Assembly: GCA_016788425.1 (NCBI GenBank) | Contig: JAEURQ010000002.1 | Coordinates: forward strand, 1,033,702 to 1,097,701 | DNA: 64,000 nucleotides | Source of the DNA: Chthonomonas sp. | GTDB lineage: Bacteria; Armatimonadota; Fimbriimonadia; Fimbriimonadales; Fimbriimonadaceae | Reading direction: 5' to 3' | Shown: in pieces, positions 34,855 through 45,000 of the stretch | Position numbering within the stretch: position 1 is the stretch's first letter | Layout: each line of letters opens with the position of its first letter | The notes under the pieces: generated by a model | Databases searched by the model: none | What the model saw: the letters and a program-made list of their open reading frames with translations, nothing else | What the model was told of the DNA's origin: nothing | Program-made: the position numbers and the translations under genes

Positions 34855-37151
34855 AGAACGCGATTCTTCTCGGCGGCGGCGCGGTGGCTCTGCTTGCCTC
34901 GCTGGGCGCGCAATCCAAAGCGCCCGAACCCGATCCCTTTGCGACCGCGGGGTTACCGCTCGTCAAAAAATACTGCTACTCCTGCCACGGCGATGCCAAG
35001 GCCAGCATGGCCGGCATCTACTTGGGTGATCTCAAGCGAGCCGGCGATCTGCGCGCTAAATCCGCGCTGACGACCAAGGTCCTTAAGGCGATTGAATCCG
35101 GGCATATGCCTCCGAGCCACGTCACCCAGCCGAGCAAAGCCGAGCGCACGAACCTCATTGACGCCATCGCCAAGTCGGTGGCCACCGATTGCGACCTGAC
35201 CGAGCCCGGCAAAGTGACGATGCGCCGCCTGAACAAGGTGGAATACAACAACACGATCCGCGACCTGTTTGGGTTTGATTTTAAGCCGGCCGATCGTTTT
35301 CCCAGCGACGACGTGGGCTACGGCTTCGACAATATCGGCGACGTGTTGAGCGTTTCGCCGCTGCATGTGGAGCAGTATCTGGCCGCCGCCGAGGAAGTGG
35401 CTCGCCGCGCGATTCTGGTTCACGAGGTGAAAGTCCGTCAGTTTGAAGCGGCCGAGCTCAAGTCCATCGGCGGCACTTCGCCGGTCGCCGAAGGCATCAA
35501 CTACTTTACCAACGCAAAAGGCACCCTGAAGCTGGAGTTTCCGCGCGCCGGACGCTATCGAATCAGCGTGACCGCGCGAGGGCAACTGGCCGGGCCCGAG
35601 CTTCCCCGCATGACCGTGAGTTTGGAGGGGCAATCTCCCCAAACCGTGGATGTGCCGGGCAAGGCCGTCAAGTTCGATTTCCCGTTTGATATTGCTGGCG
35701 CGGGGCCGAAAACCCTGACGATCGCCTACATCAACGACTACTACCAGCCCACCGAGAACGACGCGTCAAAGCGCGACCGCAACCTCATCGTGATGCGCAT
35801 CGATCAGGTTGGGCCGCTGGATCCGCCGACGCAGATGCCGGCGAGTCACCGCCAAATCCTGTTCGCGCGCCCCAACGCGACGAACCAAGATGCGGTGGCG
35901 AACCAGATTATCAGCGCCTTTGCGCGGCGCGCCTTCCGAAGGCCGCCGACCGACACCGAGGTGGCGCGGCTGACCGACATCGCCGGGCTCGCCTACAAGA
36001 ATGGCGAGAGCTTTGAGCGCGGCATCCAACTCGCGATCACCGCGTGCCTGGTGTCGCCCAACTTCATCTACCGAATCGAGGAGAACACGACCCAAACCCG
36101 CCCGCTCAATGGCTACGAAATGGCGACGCGGCTCTCGTATTTTCTGTGGAGTTCCTGCCCTGACGAAGAGCTGCTGACGCTCGCCGCCGCGGGCAAACTC
36201 AACGACGACGCCACGCTACTCGCCCAGACCCGGCGGATGATCGCCGATCCGCGCTCGCGGGCTCTGGCCGAAAACTTCGCCGGGCAATGGCTACAACTGC
36301 GGAGCCTCGACGTGGTGCAGCCAAGCCAGGAGATGTTCCAGCGGTACACGCCGAGCTTGCGGCAAGCCATGCGCGATGAAACCGAGCTGTACTTCGACGG
36401 CATCCTGCGCGAAAACCGCAGCATCCTGGAATTCATTGACTCCAACTACACCTATGTGAACCAGGAGCTCGCCGCCCACTACGGCCTGCCCCCGGTGAGC
36501 GGTCCGGCCATGCAGCGTGTGACGCTCGCGGACAAGAATCGCGGCGGCGTGCTGACGCAAGGAAGCTTCCTCACGGTGACCAGTAATCCGACGCGCACCA
36601 GCCCGGTGAAGCGCGGCAAGTTCATCATGGAGAACATTTTGGGCACGCCTCCGCCGCCGCCTCCGCCCGCCGTGGACGCGCTGAGCGAAGACAAGGCCAA
36701 GATCGCGGGCCTCACGATGCGCCAGCGCATGGTCGCTCACCGCAAAAACCCGACTTGCAACTCGTGCCACAGCAAAATGGACCCGCTCGGCCTTTCGCTG
36801 GAGAATTTCAGCGCGATTGGGCAGTGGCGCACCAAAGATGATGGCAATGCGGTGGTGGACGCGAGCGGCGACTTGCCGACCGGCGAGAAGTTCGACGGCC
36901 CCAGCGGACTGAAGCGAGTGCTCATGGAACGCAAAGACGACTTCACCCGGAGCCTCGCCGACCGCTTGCTGACCTACGCGACCGGTCGTGGCATGAAGCT
37001 CGAAGACCGTTGCCACATCGACGAAATCATCAAGCAAGCCAAAACCAACGGCCTCAAATTTCAGTCTCTCATTGAAAGTGTTGTGCTCAGCGCGCCCATG
37101 CGGAACGCTGGTCCGGCACCTCGCCCGCCCGTCACGCCTACAAAAAAATGA
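34851..37151 (+). CDS. secreted DUF1587/1592/1588/1585-type protein with haem c sites
   Basis: A 766-residue exported protein with a signal-like N-terminus (AILLGGGAVALLASLGAQ). A haem c site CYSCH is at 42-46 (planctomycete-type cytochrome domain), followed by the block LNKVEYNNTIRDLFGFDF (DUF1587), a central beta domain, AFARRAFRRPPTD (DUF1595), FLWSSCPDEELL (DUF1592), and NPTCNSCHSKMDPLGLSLENF (split here: NPTCNSCHSKMD then PLGLSLENF; DUF1588) with DUF1585 at the end. This multi-domain type is common in Planctomycetota and Verrucomicrobiota and always pairs with DUF1552. The substrate is unknown. Confidence 0.88.
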   Translation: MKNAILLGGGAVALLASLGAQSKAPEPDPFATAGLPLVKKYCYSCHGDAKASMAGIYLGDLKRAGDLRAKSALTTKVLKAIESGHMPPSHVTQPSKAERTNLIDAIAKSVATDCDLTEPGKVTMRRLNKVEYNNTIRDLFGFDFKPADRFPSDDVGYGFDNIGDVLSVSPLHVEQYLAAAEEVARRAILVHEVKVRQFEAAELKSIGGTSPVAEGINYFTNAKGTLKLEFPRAGRYRISVTARGQLAGPELPRMTVSLEGQSPQTVDVPGKAVKFDFPFDIAGAGPKTLTIAYINDYYQPTENDASKRDRNLIVMRIDQVGPLDPPTQMPASHRQILFARPNATNQDAVANQIISAFARRAFRRPPTDTEVARLTDIAGLAYKNGESFERGIQLAITACLVSPNFIYRIEENTTQTRPLNGYEMATRLSYFLWSSCPDEELLTLAAAGKLNDDATLLAQTRRMIADPRSRALAENFAGQWLQLRSLDVVQPSQEMFQRYTPSLRQAMRDETELYFDGILRENRSILEFIDSNYTYVNQELAAHYGLPPVSGPAMQRVTLADKNRGGVLTQGSFLTVTSNPTRTSPVKRGKFIMENILGTPPPPPPPAVDALSEDKAKIAGLTMRQRMVAHRKNPTCNSCHSKMDPLGLSLENFSAIGQWRTKDDGNAVVDASGDLPTGEKFDGPSGLKRVLMERKDDFTRSLADRLLTYATGRGMKLEDRCHIDEIIKQAKTNGLKFQSLIESVVLSAPMRNAGPAPRPPVTPTKK

Positions 37152-38470
37152 TCTCTCGCAGAACTGTCTTGCGCGGTCTTGGAACCGCCGTCGCCTTGCC
37201 CACGCTGGAGGCGATGTCGCCGATGCGCGCGCTGGCGATGAGCCCGGCCAAAACTCCGGTGCGGCTCGCCTACTTGTTTGTGCCCAACGGCATGAGCATG
37301 GAGCATTGGCGACCCGCGGCGACCGGGAAACTCGGCGAACTCCCCGAGCTTCTGCGACCGCTCAAGGGCGTGCAGGGCAAGATCAACGTGCTTTCGGGCT
37401 TGGCGCAAAAGTACGCCGAGGCCAATGGCGATGGTCCGGGCGATCACGCCCGATCCGCCGCCGCATGGCTCACCGGCGTCCAGCCGTTTAAGACCGCGGG
37501 CAGCGACATCCGCGTTGGCTTGAGCGCCGACCAGTTGGCGGCCCAAACCTTGGGCAAGGACACCAAGTTTGCGAGCCTCGAACTCGGCTGCGAGCGCGGC
37601 GGCCTCGCCGGCAACTGCGATAGCGGTTATAGCTGCGCCTATAGCAGCGCGATTTCGTGGCGGACGGCTAGCACGCCCGTCGCCAAAGAGGTCAATCCGC
37701 GGCTCGTTTTCGAACGCCTTTTCGGTTCACTCGATGCAAGCGACAACGCCGCGAGTCGCGCCATACGGGCCAAGCAGAACGCCAGTATCCTCGACTTTGT
37801 TTTGGAAGATGCCGCGAGTCTACGCAACAGGCTGGGGGCCAAGGACGCCAGCAAACTGGACGAGTACCTAGTGGGCGTGCGCGAGATTGAGCAGCGTTTG
37901 GTCAAATTTGAAAAGGACAACCAACTCGCGGGGGCCAAGGCGCCCACCGGCGTCCCGAGCGATTTTGGCGAACACATTCGCCTGATGGGCGACATGATGA
38001 TCCTCGCGTTCCAGTCGGACATGACCCGCGTCTGCACGTTCATGTTCGCCAACGAAGGCAGTAATCGTAGCTACCCGATGGTCGGCGTGAACGAGGGCCA
38101 CCACGAGATTTCACACCACGGTCGCGACGCGCACAAGATGGAGATGAAGCGCCAGATTGACCTCTTCCACATGCAGCAACTCGCCTACATTCTCACGAAA
38201 ATGAACTCGATTCAGGAAGGCACGGGCACGCTGCTCGACAACACACTGCTCGTGTTCGGGGGAGGAATCGGCGACGGCGACCGTCACAACCACGACGATT
38301 TGCCGATCTTGCTCGCGGGTTCGGCGGGCGGCGCCGTCCGGACCGGCCAGCACCTCACATACAACGATCGCACGCCGATGACAAACCTGTTCCTCGGCAT
38401 GTTCGACCGCGCCGGGATCAACATTGACAAGTTCGGCGACAGCACCGGCAAGCTGAATCCGCTGTTCTAG
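37148..38470 (+). CDS. DUF1552 protein with Tat-type signal
   Basis: A 440-residue DUF1552 protein. The N-terminus MISRRTVLRGLGTAVALP has the twin-arginine pattern for folded export. The body has FVPNGMSMEHW, NEGHHEISHHGRD and LVFGGGIGDGDRHNHDDLP, the conserved metal-ligand-like His/Asp residues of the alkaline-phosphatase-like sulfatase-type fold seen in this family. It overlaps DUF1592 by ATGA, so the two are made together as the standard pair. The stop is interlocked with the rsmG stop (CTAG at 38467-38470). Confidence 0.88.
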   Translation: MISRRTVLRGLGTAVALPTLEAMSPMRALAMSPAKTPVRLAYLFVPNGMSMEHWRPAATGKLGELPELLRPLKGVQGKINVLSGLAQKYAEANGDGPGDHARSAAAWLTGVQPFKTAGSDIRVGLSADQLAAQTLGKDTKFASLELGCERGGLAGNCDSGYSCAYSSAISWRTASTPVAKEVNPRLVFERLFGSLDASDNAASRAIRAKQNASILDFVLEDAASLRNRLGAKDASKLDEYLVGVREIEQRLVKFEKDNQLAGAKAPTGVPSDFGEHIRLMGDMMILAFQSDMTRVCTFMFANEGSNRSYPMVGVNEGHHEISHHGRDAHKMEMKRQIDLFHMQQLAYILTKMNSIQEGTGTLLDNTLLVFGGGIGDGDRHNHDDLPILLAGSAGGAVRTGQHLTYNDRTPMTNLFLGMFDRAGINIDKFGDSTGKLNPLF

Positions 38471-39183
38471 ACGAGCGGTTTGCGCTTGATATCGGCCCAC
38501 TTGCGCGGGTAGCGCGGCTGGGTCGCCTCGGTTTTGCGATAGACGGGGAACATGCGCGCGACGTCCGTGCCGGGCAGTAATCGGACCTCGTGGCTTTCCA
38601 GGCTGAGGCCGAGCCCTTCGCCGACAAAACCATTCATGACTTCAAGGTCGTTGGAGCTTCGCATCGGGATCACTGCGCCCCCGACCTTGGCCGCGGCCGC
38701 GCTAAGTTCCAACTGAATCGGCAGCGGCGCGAGCGCGCGCCCCGTCACGACGTCGAACTCTTCGCGCAAGTTGGCGTCCTCCATGCGGGCTTCCACCACC
38801 TCCACGTTTGGCAGCGGTTGACTTCGCAACAGGCTCAGCATCTTGCCCGAGCTATCCAGGGCGACCACGTCGAGGTCGGGGCGCGCGTTCGCCAGCGGCC
38901 ACGCCGGTAGCCCCGGACCCGTGCCGATATCGAGCACCCGGGCGCCCGTGGGAATCATGTCCACAAACAGCAGCGAGTCAATGAAGTGGCGGAGCTCGCA
39001 GCCCTCCGGCGGAACCCGGGTGAGGTTCATCACCTCGTTGCGATCGTAGAGCGCCTCGCGAAACGTCGCGAATCGGGCGATTTGCTCGTCCGAACACGAA
39101 AGGCAAGCCTCGGTGAGAAACTGCCGAAGCTGCGAGAGATTTTTGTCCCAAACGGGGGAATGCGTCACAATAAGAATTGTCAT
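38467..39183 (-). CDS. rsmG: 16S rRNA (guanine-N7) methyltransferase RsmG
   Basis: A 238-residue GidB/RsmG protein that methylates G527 of 16S rRNA. It has the family segment NEVMNLTRVP, then RHFIDSLLF, the SAM loop VLDIGTGPGLPAWPLA and VTGRALAPL. The C-terminal RYPRKWADIKRKPL is characteristic. Start ATG 39183 lies one base from the divergent ATG 39185. It is not next to gidA or parAB, where rsmG is usually found. Confidence 0.93.
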   Translation of the reverse strand: MTILIVTHSPVWDKNLSQLRQFLTEACLSCSDEQIARFATFREALYDRNEVMNLTRVPPEGCELRHFIDSLLFVDMIPTGARVLDIGTGPGLPAWPLANARPDLDVVALDSSGKMLSLLRSQPLPNVEVVEARMEDANLREEFDVVTGRALAPLPIQLELSAAAAKVGGAVIPMRSSNDLEVMNGFVGEGLGLSLESHEVRLLPGTDVARMFPVYRKTEATQPRYPRKWADIKRKPLV

Positions 39184-39184
39184 T

Positions 39185-39493
39185 ATGGATTCCCCCACGC
39201 CTCCGGCGCGTCACGCGCGATCGCCGCTGCCGCCCATCGCGGGCAAAATCGGGCTCGGCCTGGCGGTGGTGGGCACAATTTTGGCGCTGGCGCTTCAGAT
39301 TCAAGGGGTGCTGAACGGCCAGTTCGTCACGATCGGTCTGCTATTGGGGAGCGCGATCTATACAACCGGTGCTTTTTTGGCCGCCGCAACGTACGGATAC
39401 AAGCGGGGTACTTCGCTCAGCATTTTCTTTGCCGTATGCCGTGCGCTTATTTTTGCAAGCCTGATGTTCGGGCTGATGAATATTAAACAATGA
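39185..39493 (+). CDS. small integral membrane protein, unknown
   Basis: A 102-residue protein. A Pro-rich N-terminal tail (DSPTPPARHARSPLPP) is followed by three hydrophobic helices (about 23-40, 50-66, 80-96). No family was recognised. The start is one base from the rsmG start, and the stop overlaps the next gene by ATGA, so it is probably translated together with the esterase-like protein. Confidence 0.65.
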   Translation: MDSPTPPARHARSPLPPIAGKIGLGLAVVGTILALALQIQGVLNGQFVTIGLLLGSAIYTTGAFLAAATYGYKRGTSLSIFFAVCRALIFASLMFGLMNIKQ

Positions 39494-40881
39494 AACGAGC
39501 ACTGCTAGCGGGAGCGGGAATTGCGACGTTTGGGCTTGCCCAAGCGACGATCATTTTGGACGCGCCGTTCAACTCGCACATGGTGCTTCCGGCGCGGGCT
39601 CACCTCACCATTTCAGGCCGCTCCACTCTCGCCGAAGAGCAGAACATCACGTTCACCAAGTCGTGGAACTCGGTCACAAAAACGTTTCGCACGCGCAAAG
39701 ATGGGCGATTCTCGTTCCGAGTCTTCACGCCGCCCGCCGGTGGTCCCTACCTTTTTCACTTCACCGATGCCGACGGCACCCTAACCTTGTGGAACGTGGC
39801 GTTTGGCAAGGTCATTTTGGTGATGGGGCAAAGCAACGCCGAGATGCCGCTCTACGCTCCGCCAAGTGGTTACCCCGAGATTCCCGGCGCGCTCAACGAA
39901 ATTAACTCGGTGAACTTGCCGAACCTGCGGTACGCACGCATTTCTTCGAACCCGTCGGAGACGCCGATTACGAGCCTGACCACGTATTGGTATGGCGCAA
40001 CCAGCCCGAGCGTGGGCGCGCTTTCGGCGATTGGCTACTTCACGGGCAAGGCACTTCACCTGGAAACTGGGGTCCCGGTGGGCATTATTCAGGTCGCGCG
40101 AGGCGGATCGCGCATTGAAGAGTGGATGCCGCGCAACCTTATCGCGACGCTCCCCGGCGGCCCGGCGGAGCTCAATGAGGAAGCCTCATCTAGCTACGGT
40201 CAAGTGTATAACGCGGGGCTCTTCCCGCTCCGGAACTTCAAAGTTGACGGCCTGATTTGGTATCAGGGCGAGGCGAACGCGCAGTATGCCGATACCTATG
40301 AAGATCGGCTCAAGGCGTTCCTTGATATGACCCAGCGCATGTTCCATATCCGCGGGAAACATCTCGTGCAGCAGGTGGTCGAGATCACGCCCCTGACCAC
40401 GGCCGATGCAAATGGCCGCCCCTGGATTCGGGCGATTCAGAATCGCGTGGCGGATACGCCGACGACGACCATGGTGCCGAGCGCCGACCTTACGCCCGAG
40501 ATCACCAGCCCGCACCCGGTGAGCAAACAAGCGCTCGGGACTCGCATTGCGAGTTTCTTTGAAGTGGCGTTCGGGCAAGGCGCCAATCCGGTTCGTCCGC
40601 GCTTGGGTTCGCCTTCGTGGCAACCCGATGGTTCGGTGTTGCTGCCGGTGTTTGGGGGCGCCCCGCCCTATCACCTCACGGCGAACAACGGCTTTAGTTT
40701 GGTGAACCAGGCGGGGATGCCCATCGCCGCGACCGCGGTGATGGAGGGCAACAATGTGCGCGTGAGCAACTTCTCCGTGGTGAATCCCACCGGAGTGCGC
40801 TACATGTGGAGTGCGGCAGGCCAGCCGACACTCTTTGATGCGGCTGGCCTGCCAGTTGGGGTCTACGCTTCAGACCGCTAG
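39490..40881 (+). CDS. sialate O-acetylesterase-like (SASA/SGNH) secreted enzyme
   Basis: A 463-residue secreted protein (MKRALLAGAGIATFGLAQA signal). An N-terminal beta domain is followed by an SGNH hydrolase fold: the nucleophile Ser in VMGQSNAEMPL, GIIQVARGGSRIEEWMP, and VDGLIWYQGEAN, the family hallmark. The His of HPVSKQALGTRIA likely completes the triad. Such enzymes remove acetyl groups from sialic acid or plant glycans. It ends in direct contact with the convergent nusA stop (0 bp gap). Confidence 0.88.
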   Translation: MKRALLAGAGIATFGLAQATIILDAPFNSHMVLPARAHLTISGRSTLAEEQNITFTKSWNSVTKTFRTRKDGRFSFRVFTPPAGGPYLFHFTDADGTLTLWNVAFGKVILVMGQSNAEMPLYAPPSGYPEIPGALNEINSVNLPNLRYARISSNPSETPITSLTTYWYGATSPSVGALSAIGYFTGKALHLETGVPVGIIQVARGGSRIEEWMPRNLIATLPGGPAELNEEASSSYGQVYNAGLFPLRNFKVDGLIWYQGEANAQYADTYEDRLKAFLDMTQRMFHIRGKHLVQQVVEITPLTTADANGRPWIRAIQNRVADTPTTTMVPSADLTPEITSPHPVSKQALGTRIASFFEVAFGQGANPVRPRLGSPSWQPDGSVLLPVFGGAPPYHLTANNGFSLVNQAGMPIAATAVMEGNNVRVSNFSVVNPTGVRYMWSAAGQPTLFDAAGLPVGVYASDR

Positions 40882-41916
40882 TTACTTCGCTTCGTTCGCG
40901 TTGGTCTCGCTGCGAATGTCAATCTTCCATTCGGTGAGGCGCGCGGCCAATCGGACGTTCTGACCGCCCTTGCCGATGGCGAGCGAGAGTTGGCCATCCG
41001 GCACCACGACGAGCGCGCTGCGCTCTTCCTCGTTGATCTTGATTGAGTTAACCTTCGCCGGACTCAGCGCGTTCGTGATGAACGTCGTCGGGTCTTCGCT
41101 AAAGGGCACGATGTCAATCTTTTCGTCGTAGAGCTCGTCAACAATCGCTTGCACGCGGGCCCCGCGCGGGCCGACGCATGCACCAACGGCGTCGATGCGC
41201 TCATCGGTCGTGGCCACCGCGATTTTGCTTCGCTGACCCGGTTCGCGAGCGATCGAACGGATGATGACGATGCCTTGCTCGATTTCCGGAACTTCGAGTT
41301 CAAACAGTTTGCGGAGCAGGTTCGGGTGAGTGCGGCTGACGATGACCTTGAGGCCGCGGCGGCCGTCTTCGACCTTGACCACGTACACCTTCAGGCGATC
41401 GTTGGCGCGGTAAGGCTCGGTCGGCACTTGCTCCCACTTGGGAAGCTCGGCTTCGAGCTTGTCCACCTGAATCATCACGCTGCTTTCTTCGCGGCGTGCC
41501 ACGAGCCCGCTGGCGAGGTCGCCAATCAGGTCGCTAAACGTCGCGTGAATCTTGCGGACTTCGGCTTCGCGAAGCTTTTGCTGGAGAACTTGCTTAAACG
41601 TGCTGGCGGCGATGCGACCAAAGCGATTGGGATCCACTTCCACCGGGAATGTATCGCCAATTTCGATATCAGCGCGGCGCTTGCGCGCTTCCTCAATGCC
41701 CATTTGGTAGCTCGGATCGAGGACTTCGCCCACGACTTCCTTTTCGATCGTCATGGTCCAGCCCTTCTTGCCGTCGAGTTTGGCCGAGACTTCCCCGCTT
41801 CCGCCGACCGACTTGCGATAAGAAACGGCGAGGGCTTGCTCCAGCTCGTACACGAGTTCGTCCAAGGGGATGTCGCGCTCGGTGGCCACTTGTTTCAACT
41901 GTTGCAAGATATCCAT
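40882..41916 (-). CDS. nusA: transcription termination/antitermination factor NusA
   Basis: A 344-residue NusA core: N-terminal polymerase-binding domain (MDILQQLKQVATERDIPLDE, to about 115), S1 domain (about 130-200), then KH1 (GACVGPRGARVQAIVDEL) and KH2 (LAIGKGGQNVRLAARLTEW). The C-terminal acidic repeats of E. coli are absent, as in many bacteria. ATG 41916 has a GAGGAG site just upstream. Here nusA is not flanked by rimP or infB, the usual operon partners. Confidence 0.95.
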   Translation of the reverse strand: MDILQQLKQVATERDIPLDELVYELEQALAVSYRKSVGGSGEVSAKLDGKKGWTMTIEKEVVGEVLDPSYQMGIEEARKRRADIEIGDTFPVEVDPNRFGRIAASTFKQVLQQKLREAEVRKIHATFSDLIGDLASGLVARREESSVMIQVDKLEAELPKWEQVPTEPYRANDRLKVYVVKVEDGRRGLKVIVSRTHPNLLRKLFELEVPEIEQGIVIIRSIAREPGQRSKIAVATTDERIDAVGACVGPRGARVQAIVDELYDEKIDIVPFSEDPTTFITNALSPAKVNSIKINEEERSALVVVPDGQLSLAIGKGGQNVRLAARLTEWKIDIRSETNANEAK

Positions 41917-41945
41917 AAATTCTCCTCGATCGCCGATCTTCCGTA

Positions 41946-41970
41946 ACAAAAAAGGCGGCCATAGCCGCCC
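41946..41970 (-). terminator. rho-independent terminator after the 1070-residue dockerin gene
   Basis: On the minus strand the stem GGCGGC/GCCGCC (41969-41954) is followed by six T residues (41953-41948). It separates the dockerin gene from nusA. Confidence 0.85.
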
Positions 41971-42055
41971 ATTTGGGATTCAGCAATATTTCTTACGATC
42001 AGTGTACCCAAAATGTTGGGGACCCAGACCGAAGTCCAAGTCCCCAACCCCTGGT

Positions 42056-45000
42056 TTAGCCGTCGCCGAACTTGTCGAAGTTCCCGGCGAGGATGCTGTA
42101 ATCGGCGATGTCAACGATGCCATCTCCGTTCAGATCCGCCCGGATATCCCAGTTCGGGCTGCTTTGGTTGCCGATCGTGCCCGGGTCCGTATCGAGAAGC
42201 GCATCGAACGCGGCGGCGAGGATTGAGTAGTCGCCTACGTCAATGATGTCGTTCCCGTCGCAGTCGCCATTCAGCAGGTCGTGCAGAATGGTGCCGGTTC
42301 CCGTCGTGTTGTTCAGGCTCACGTTCAGCACGCGCTGACTCAGCCAGTGACTACTCTTCACCGTCACCCGGTAGGTACCGGGGAGGAGCGAGGTCGGCAA
42401 CGACCAATTGCCCGATACGTTCGTCGCGACCGTTGAGGGACCCTGTACGATCGCGTTGGCGTTGTTGCGCACTGTCACCACCGCGTTAACCGCGTTGGAG
42501 CCGCCCCACTGCAGCAAGGTCAGGTTGCCATTGAAGCTGGGCAAGCCCACCGTCAGCGTCCCTGATCCGCTGGAGTTGTTAAAGAACCCAGCGGCTGGGA
42601 AGGTGACCCCAATCGGGTGCGCACCAAAGGTTGCCCCCGCCGGAATCACGTAGTTCAGGCTCGCCACGCCGCTACCGTTGGTGACCGCCGAACCCACGCC
42701 AGCACCATCCACCGTGAAGTTCACGGTTTGGCCGGTGATGAGCGCGCTGTCGTGCGCTCGGCGTAGGGTCGCCGACAGCACCACGTTTTGCGTGCGTTGA
42801 CCAGTTACGGCCGGCACGGTGAGCGTCGTGTTCGCGTAGCGATTAAACGTGCTCGCCGTCGAGTCCGAGTTATACTGAGTGTCGCCGAGCCAGCTGACGC
42901 TGTATGTGCGGGCGCCAAGCACACCCGCGGTGACATTCCAGTTGAGCGTCGCGAGGCCACTCGCATTCGTCACCGCCGAGCCTACGCCAACGCCATCCAC
43001 CGTAAAGGTGAGCGTGCGGCCGCTCAGGGCCAGGCCGTCCACGGTTCGCGTGAGCGTGCCGGTCAGGGCCGCATTCGAGCCGATCGTGCCATTGACCGCC
43101 GGGACGGCGATGTTGGTGAGACCCTTACTGACCGTCAGGACCCCAGTGTTGTCCGAGACCGAGTTGTAGAGCGTGTCGCCCGCGAAACTCGCGGTGACGT
43201 TGTAAACGCCCACCGGATTGGTGATCGTGTACGATTTCTGCGCAAAGCCGCTGGCGTTGGTGACGGCGCCACCGATGCCCACGCCATTTACGGTGACGTT
43301 CACGGTTTTGCCCGAAAGCCCCGTGCTGTCCGTCGTCCGAATCAGCTGGATGGTGAAGCTCACCACTTCGCCCGGCGTGCCCGCTTCATTGGTGATTTGG
43401 ATGGCCGAGTTGGCCTTCGACACCGTCAAGGTCGCCGTATCGCTATCAGCGTTGATCGTGGTCGTGCGGAGCGCGTCCACCCGAATCGTATCCGGGCCAG
43501 GGACCGTTCCCGAGGGAACCGTGTACTGCAAGCTCGAGTTGCCGTTGGCATCGCTGGCATCGGCACCGACGTACACGTTGTTGACATAGAAGTAAAGGAA
43601 CTTCCCGTTCTGATTTACGCCGTTCACCTTGACGTTTGCCGTCAGGTTGCCGGTGCCCGAGGTCGCGATGTTGGCGTTGTTGGCCACCACAACGTAGTCG
43701 TCCTTATAGTTGGCCGAGCCAACCCAGGTTCCCCAGAAGTTGTTGCTCTCAGCGTATTCGCCGATGAACCACACGTTGCGATCGTCGTACGGGTCGAGCG
43801 CACAGGCCAGGTAGTCGCCCCAGCGATTGCGCGAACCCACGAGGCGCAGATACGTGCCCTCGCCGGCCTTAAGCAAGGCGCTGCCTTCGAGCGAGGTGTC
43901 TGCGCTGAGCTTGCCGGTGTAACGGCATTCAGCAAACGTGCTTGAGTTCGAACGGCAGAACACGACGACCATGTCACCGTCGGTCGTGCCGGTCACGCCA
44001 GGATAGGTGTAGTCGAAGTCCGAGTTACCGAACGTCGTGCTGAACGTTACGGTCGGCGTTGCTCCCGATGGCGCATCAAACTTGTACGCCCGAATGTAGC
44101 TACGGCTGTTGGCGACCACGGTCTGCACCGCGTAAATGTCGCCGTCAATGCCTTCGGCTTGCATGATTCGGCAGTCAATGTTGTCGAGGTCTTGAACCCC
44201 GCTCGGCTGGTCCGCGTCGGGCGCGGGCGCGTAGGCACTCACTGTTATCAGGCGCGTAGCGAGCAAACTCGTGTTGTTACCAAAATCGGTGCCGGAGTCC
44301 GCGTACTCGCGAGCCGTGACCCGGCTCGAACCGCCTTCCTTCCCCACCAACACCCAGAAGCTGTTGGTGCTGGAATTGAAGTTCACCGGCACGGGACGAA
44401 AATCGTCGGTGCCGTCGCTGCTGAGATTCCAGTTGTCGTACCAGCCAATGCCGCCGCCGTCATAAACGTCGGTGGCATCCATAAAGCGCACCTTGCCGTA
44501 GCTCGGAGTCGCGTCGTTGGAGAACATGATTCCCGCTACGCAAACCGCTTGGTCGGAAACCGCGAGGTGCGGATAGTCCATCCACGCGTTGTCATCCGTG
44601 GCCCCGTTTAGGCGAGCGTTCACCGAGAACGCCGTCCAATCACCCTCTGCCGAAGAGTTGTCGGAATAGAAAATCCACCAACGGGCATCCCCGTTGTCCG
44701 TCCCCGAGTTCTTCGAGGCGGCAATGCCAATGAATCGGTTTCGGAAGGTGTCGTAACGAATATGCGGGTCGAACACGAAGTCGCCCGAGTTGTTGCAAAT
44801 CGTGTTGAGGCCGGTCGAGGATATGAGGTTTCCGTCGAAATCCCGGATCACGAGCGAGAAGTTCACCACCGCCGCCACGTCGCTGAGGCCGACGGCCATC
44901 ATGGGGTCGGGCGGGGTCGAACCAGAGTTCGTCATGAAGAACCCCGTTTGGAACGGCGGCGCTTCCGCCTCAAACATGCCGCCCATGTCCTGCGTAACCG

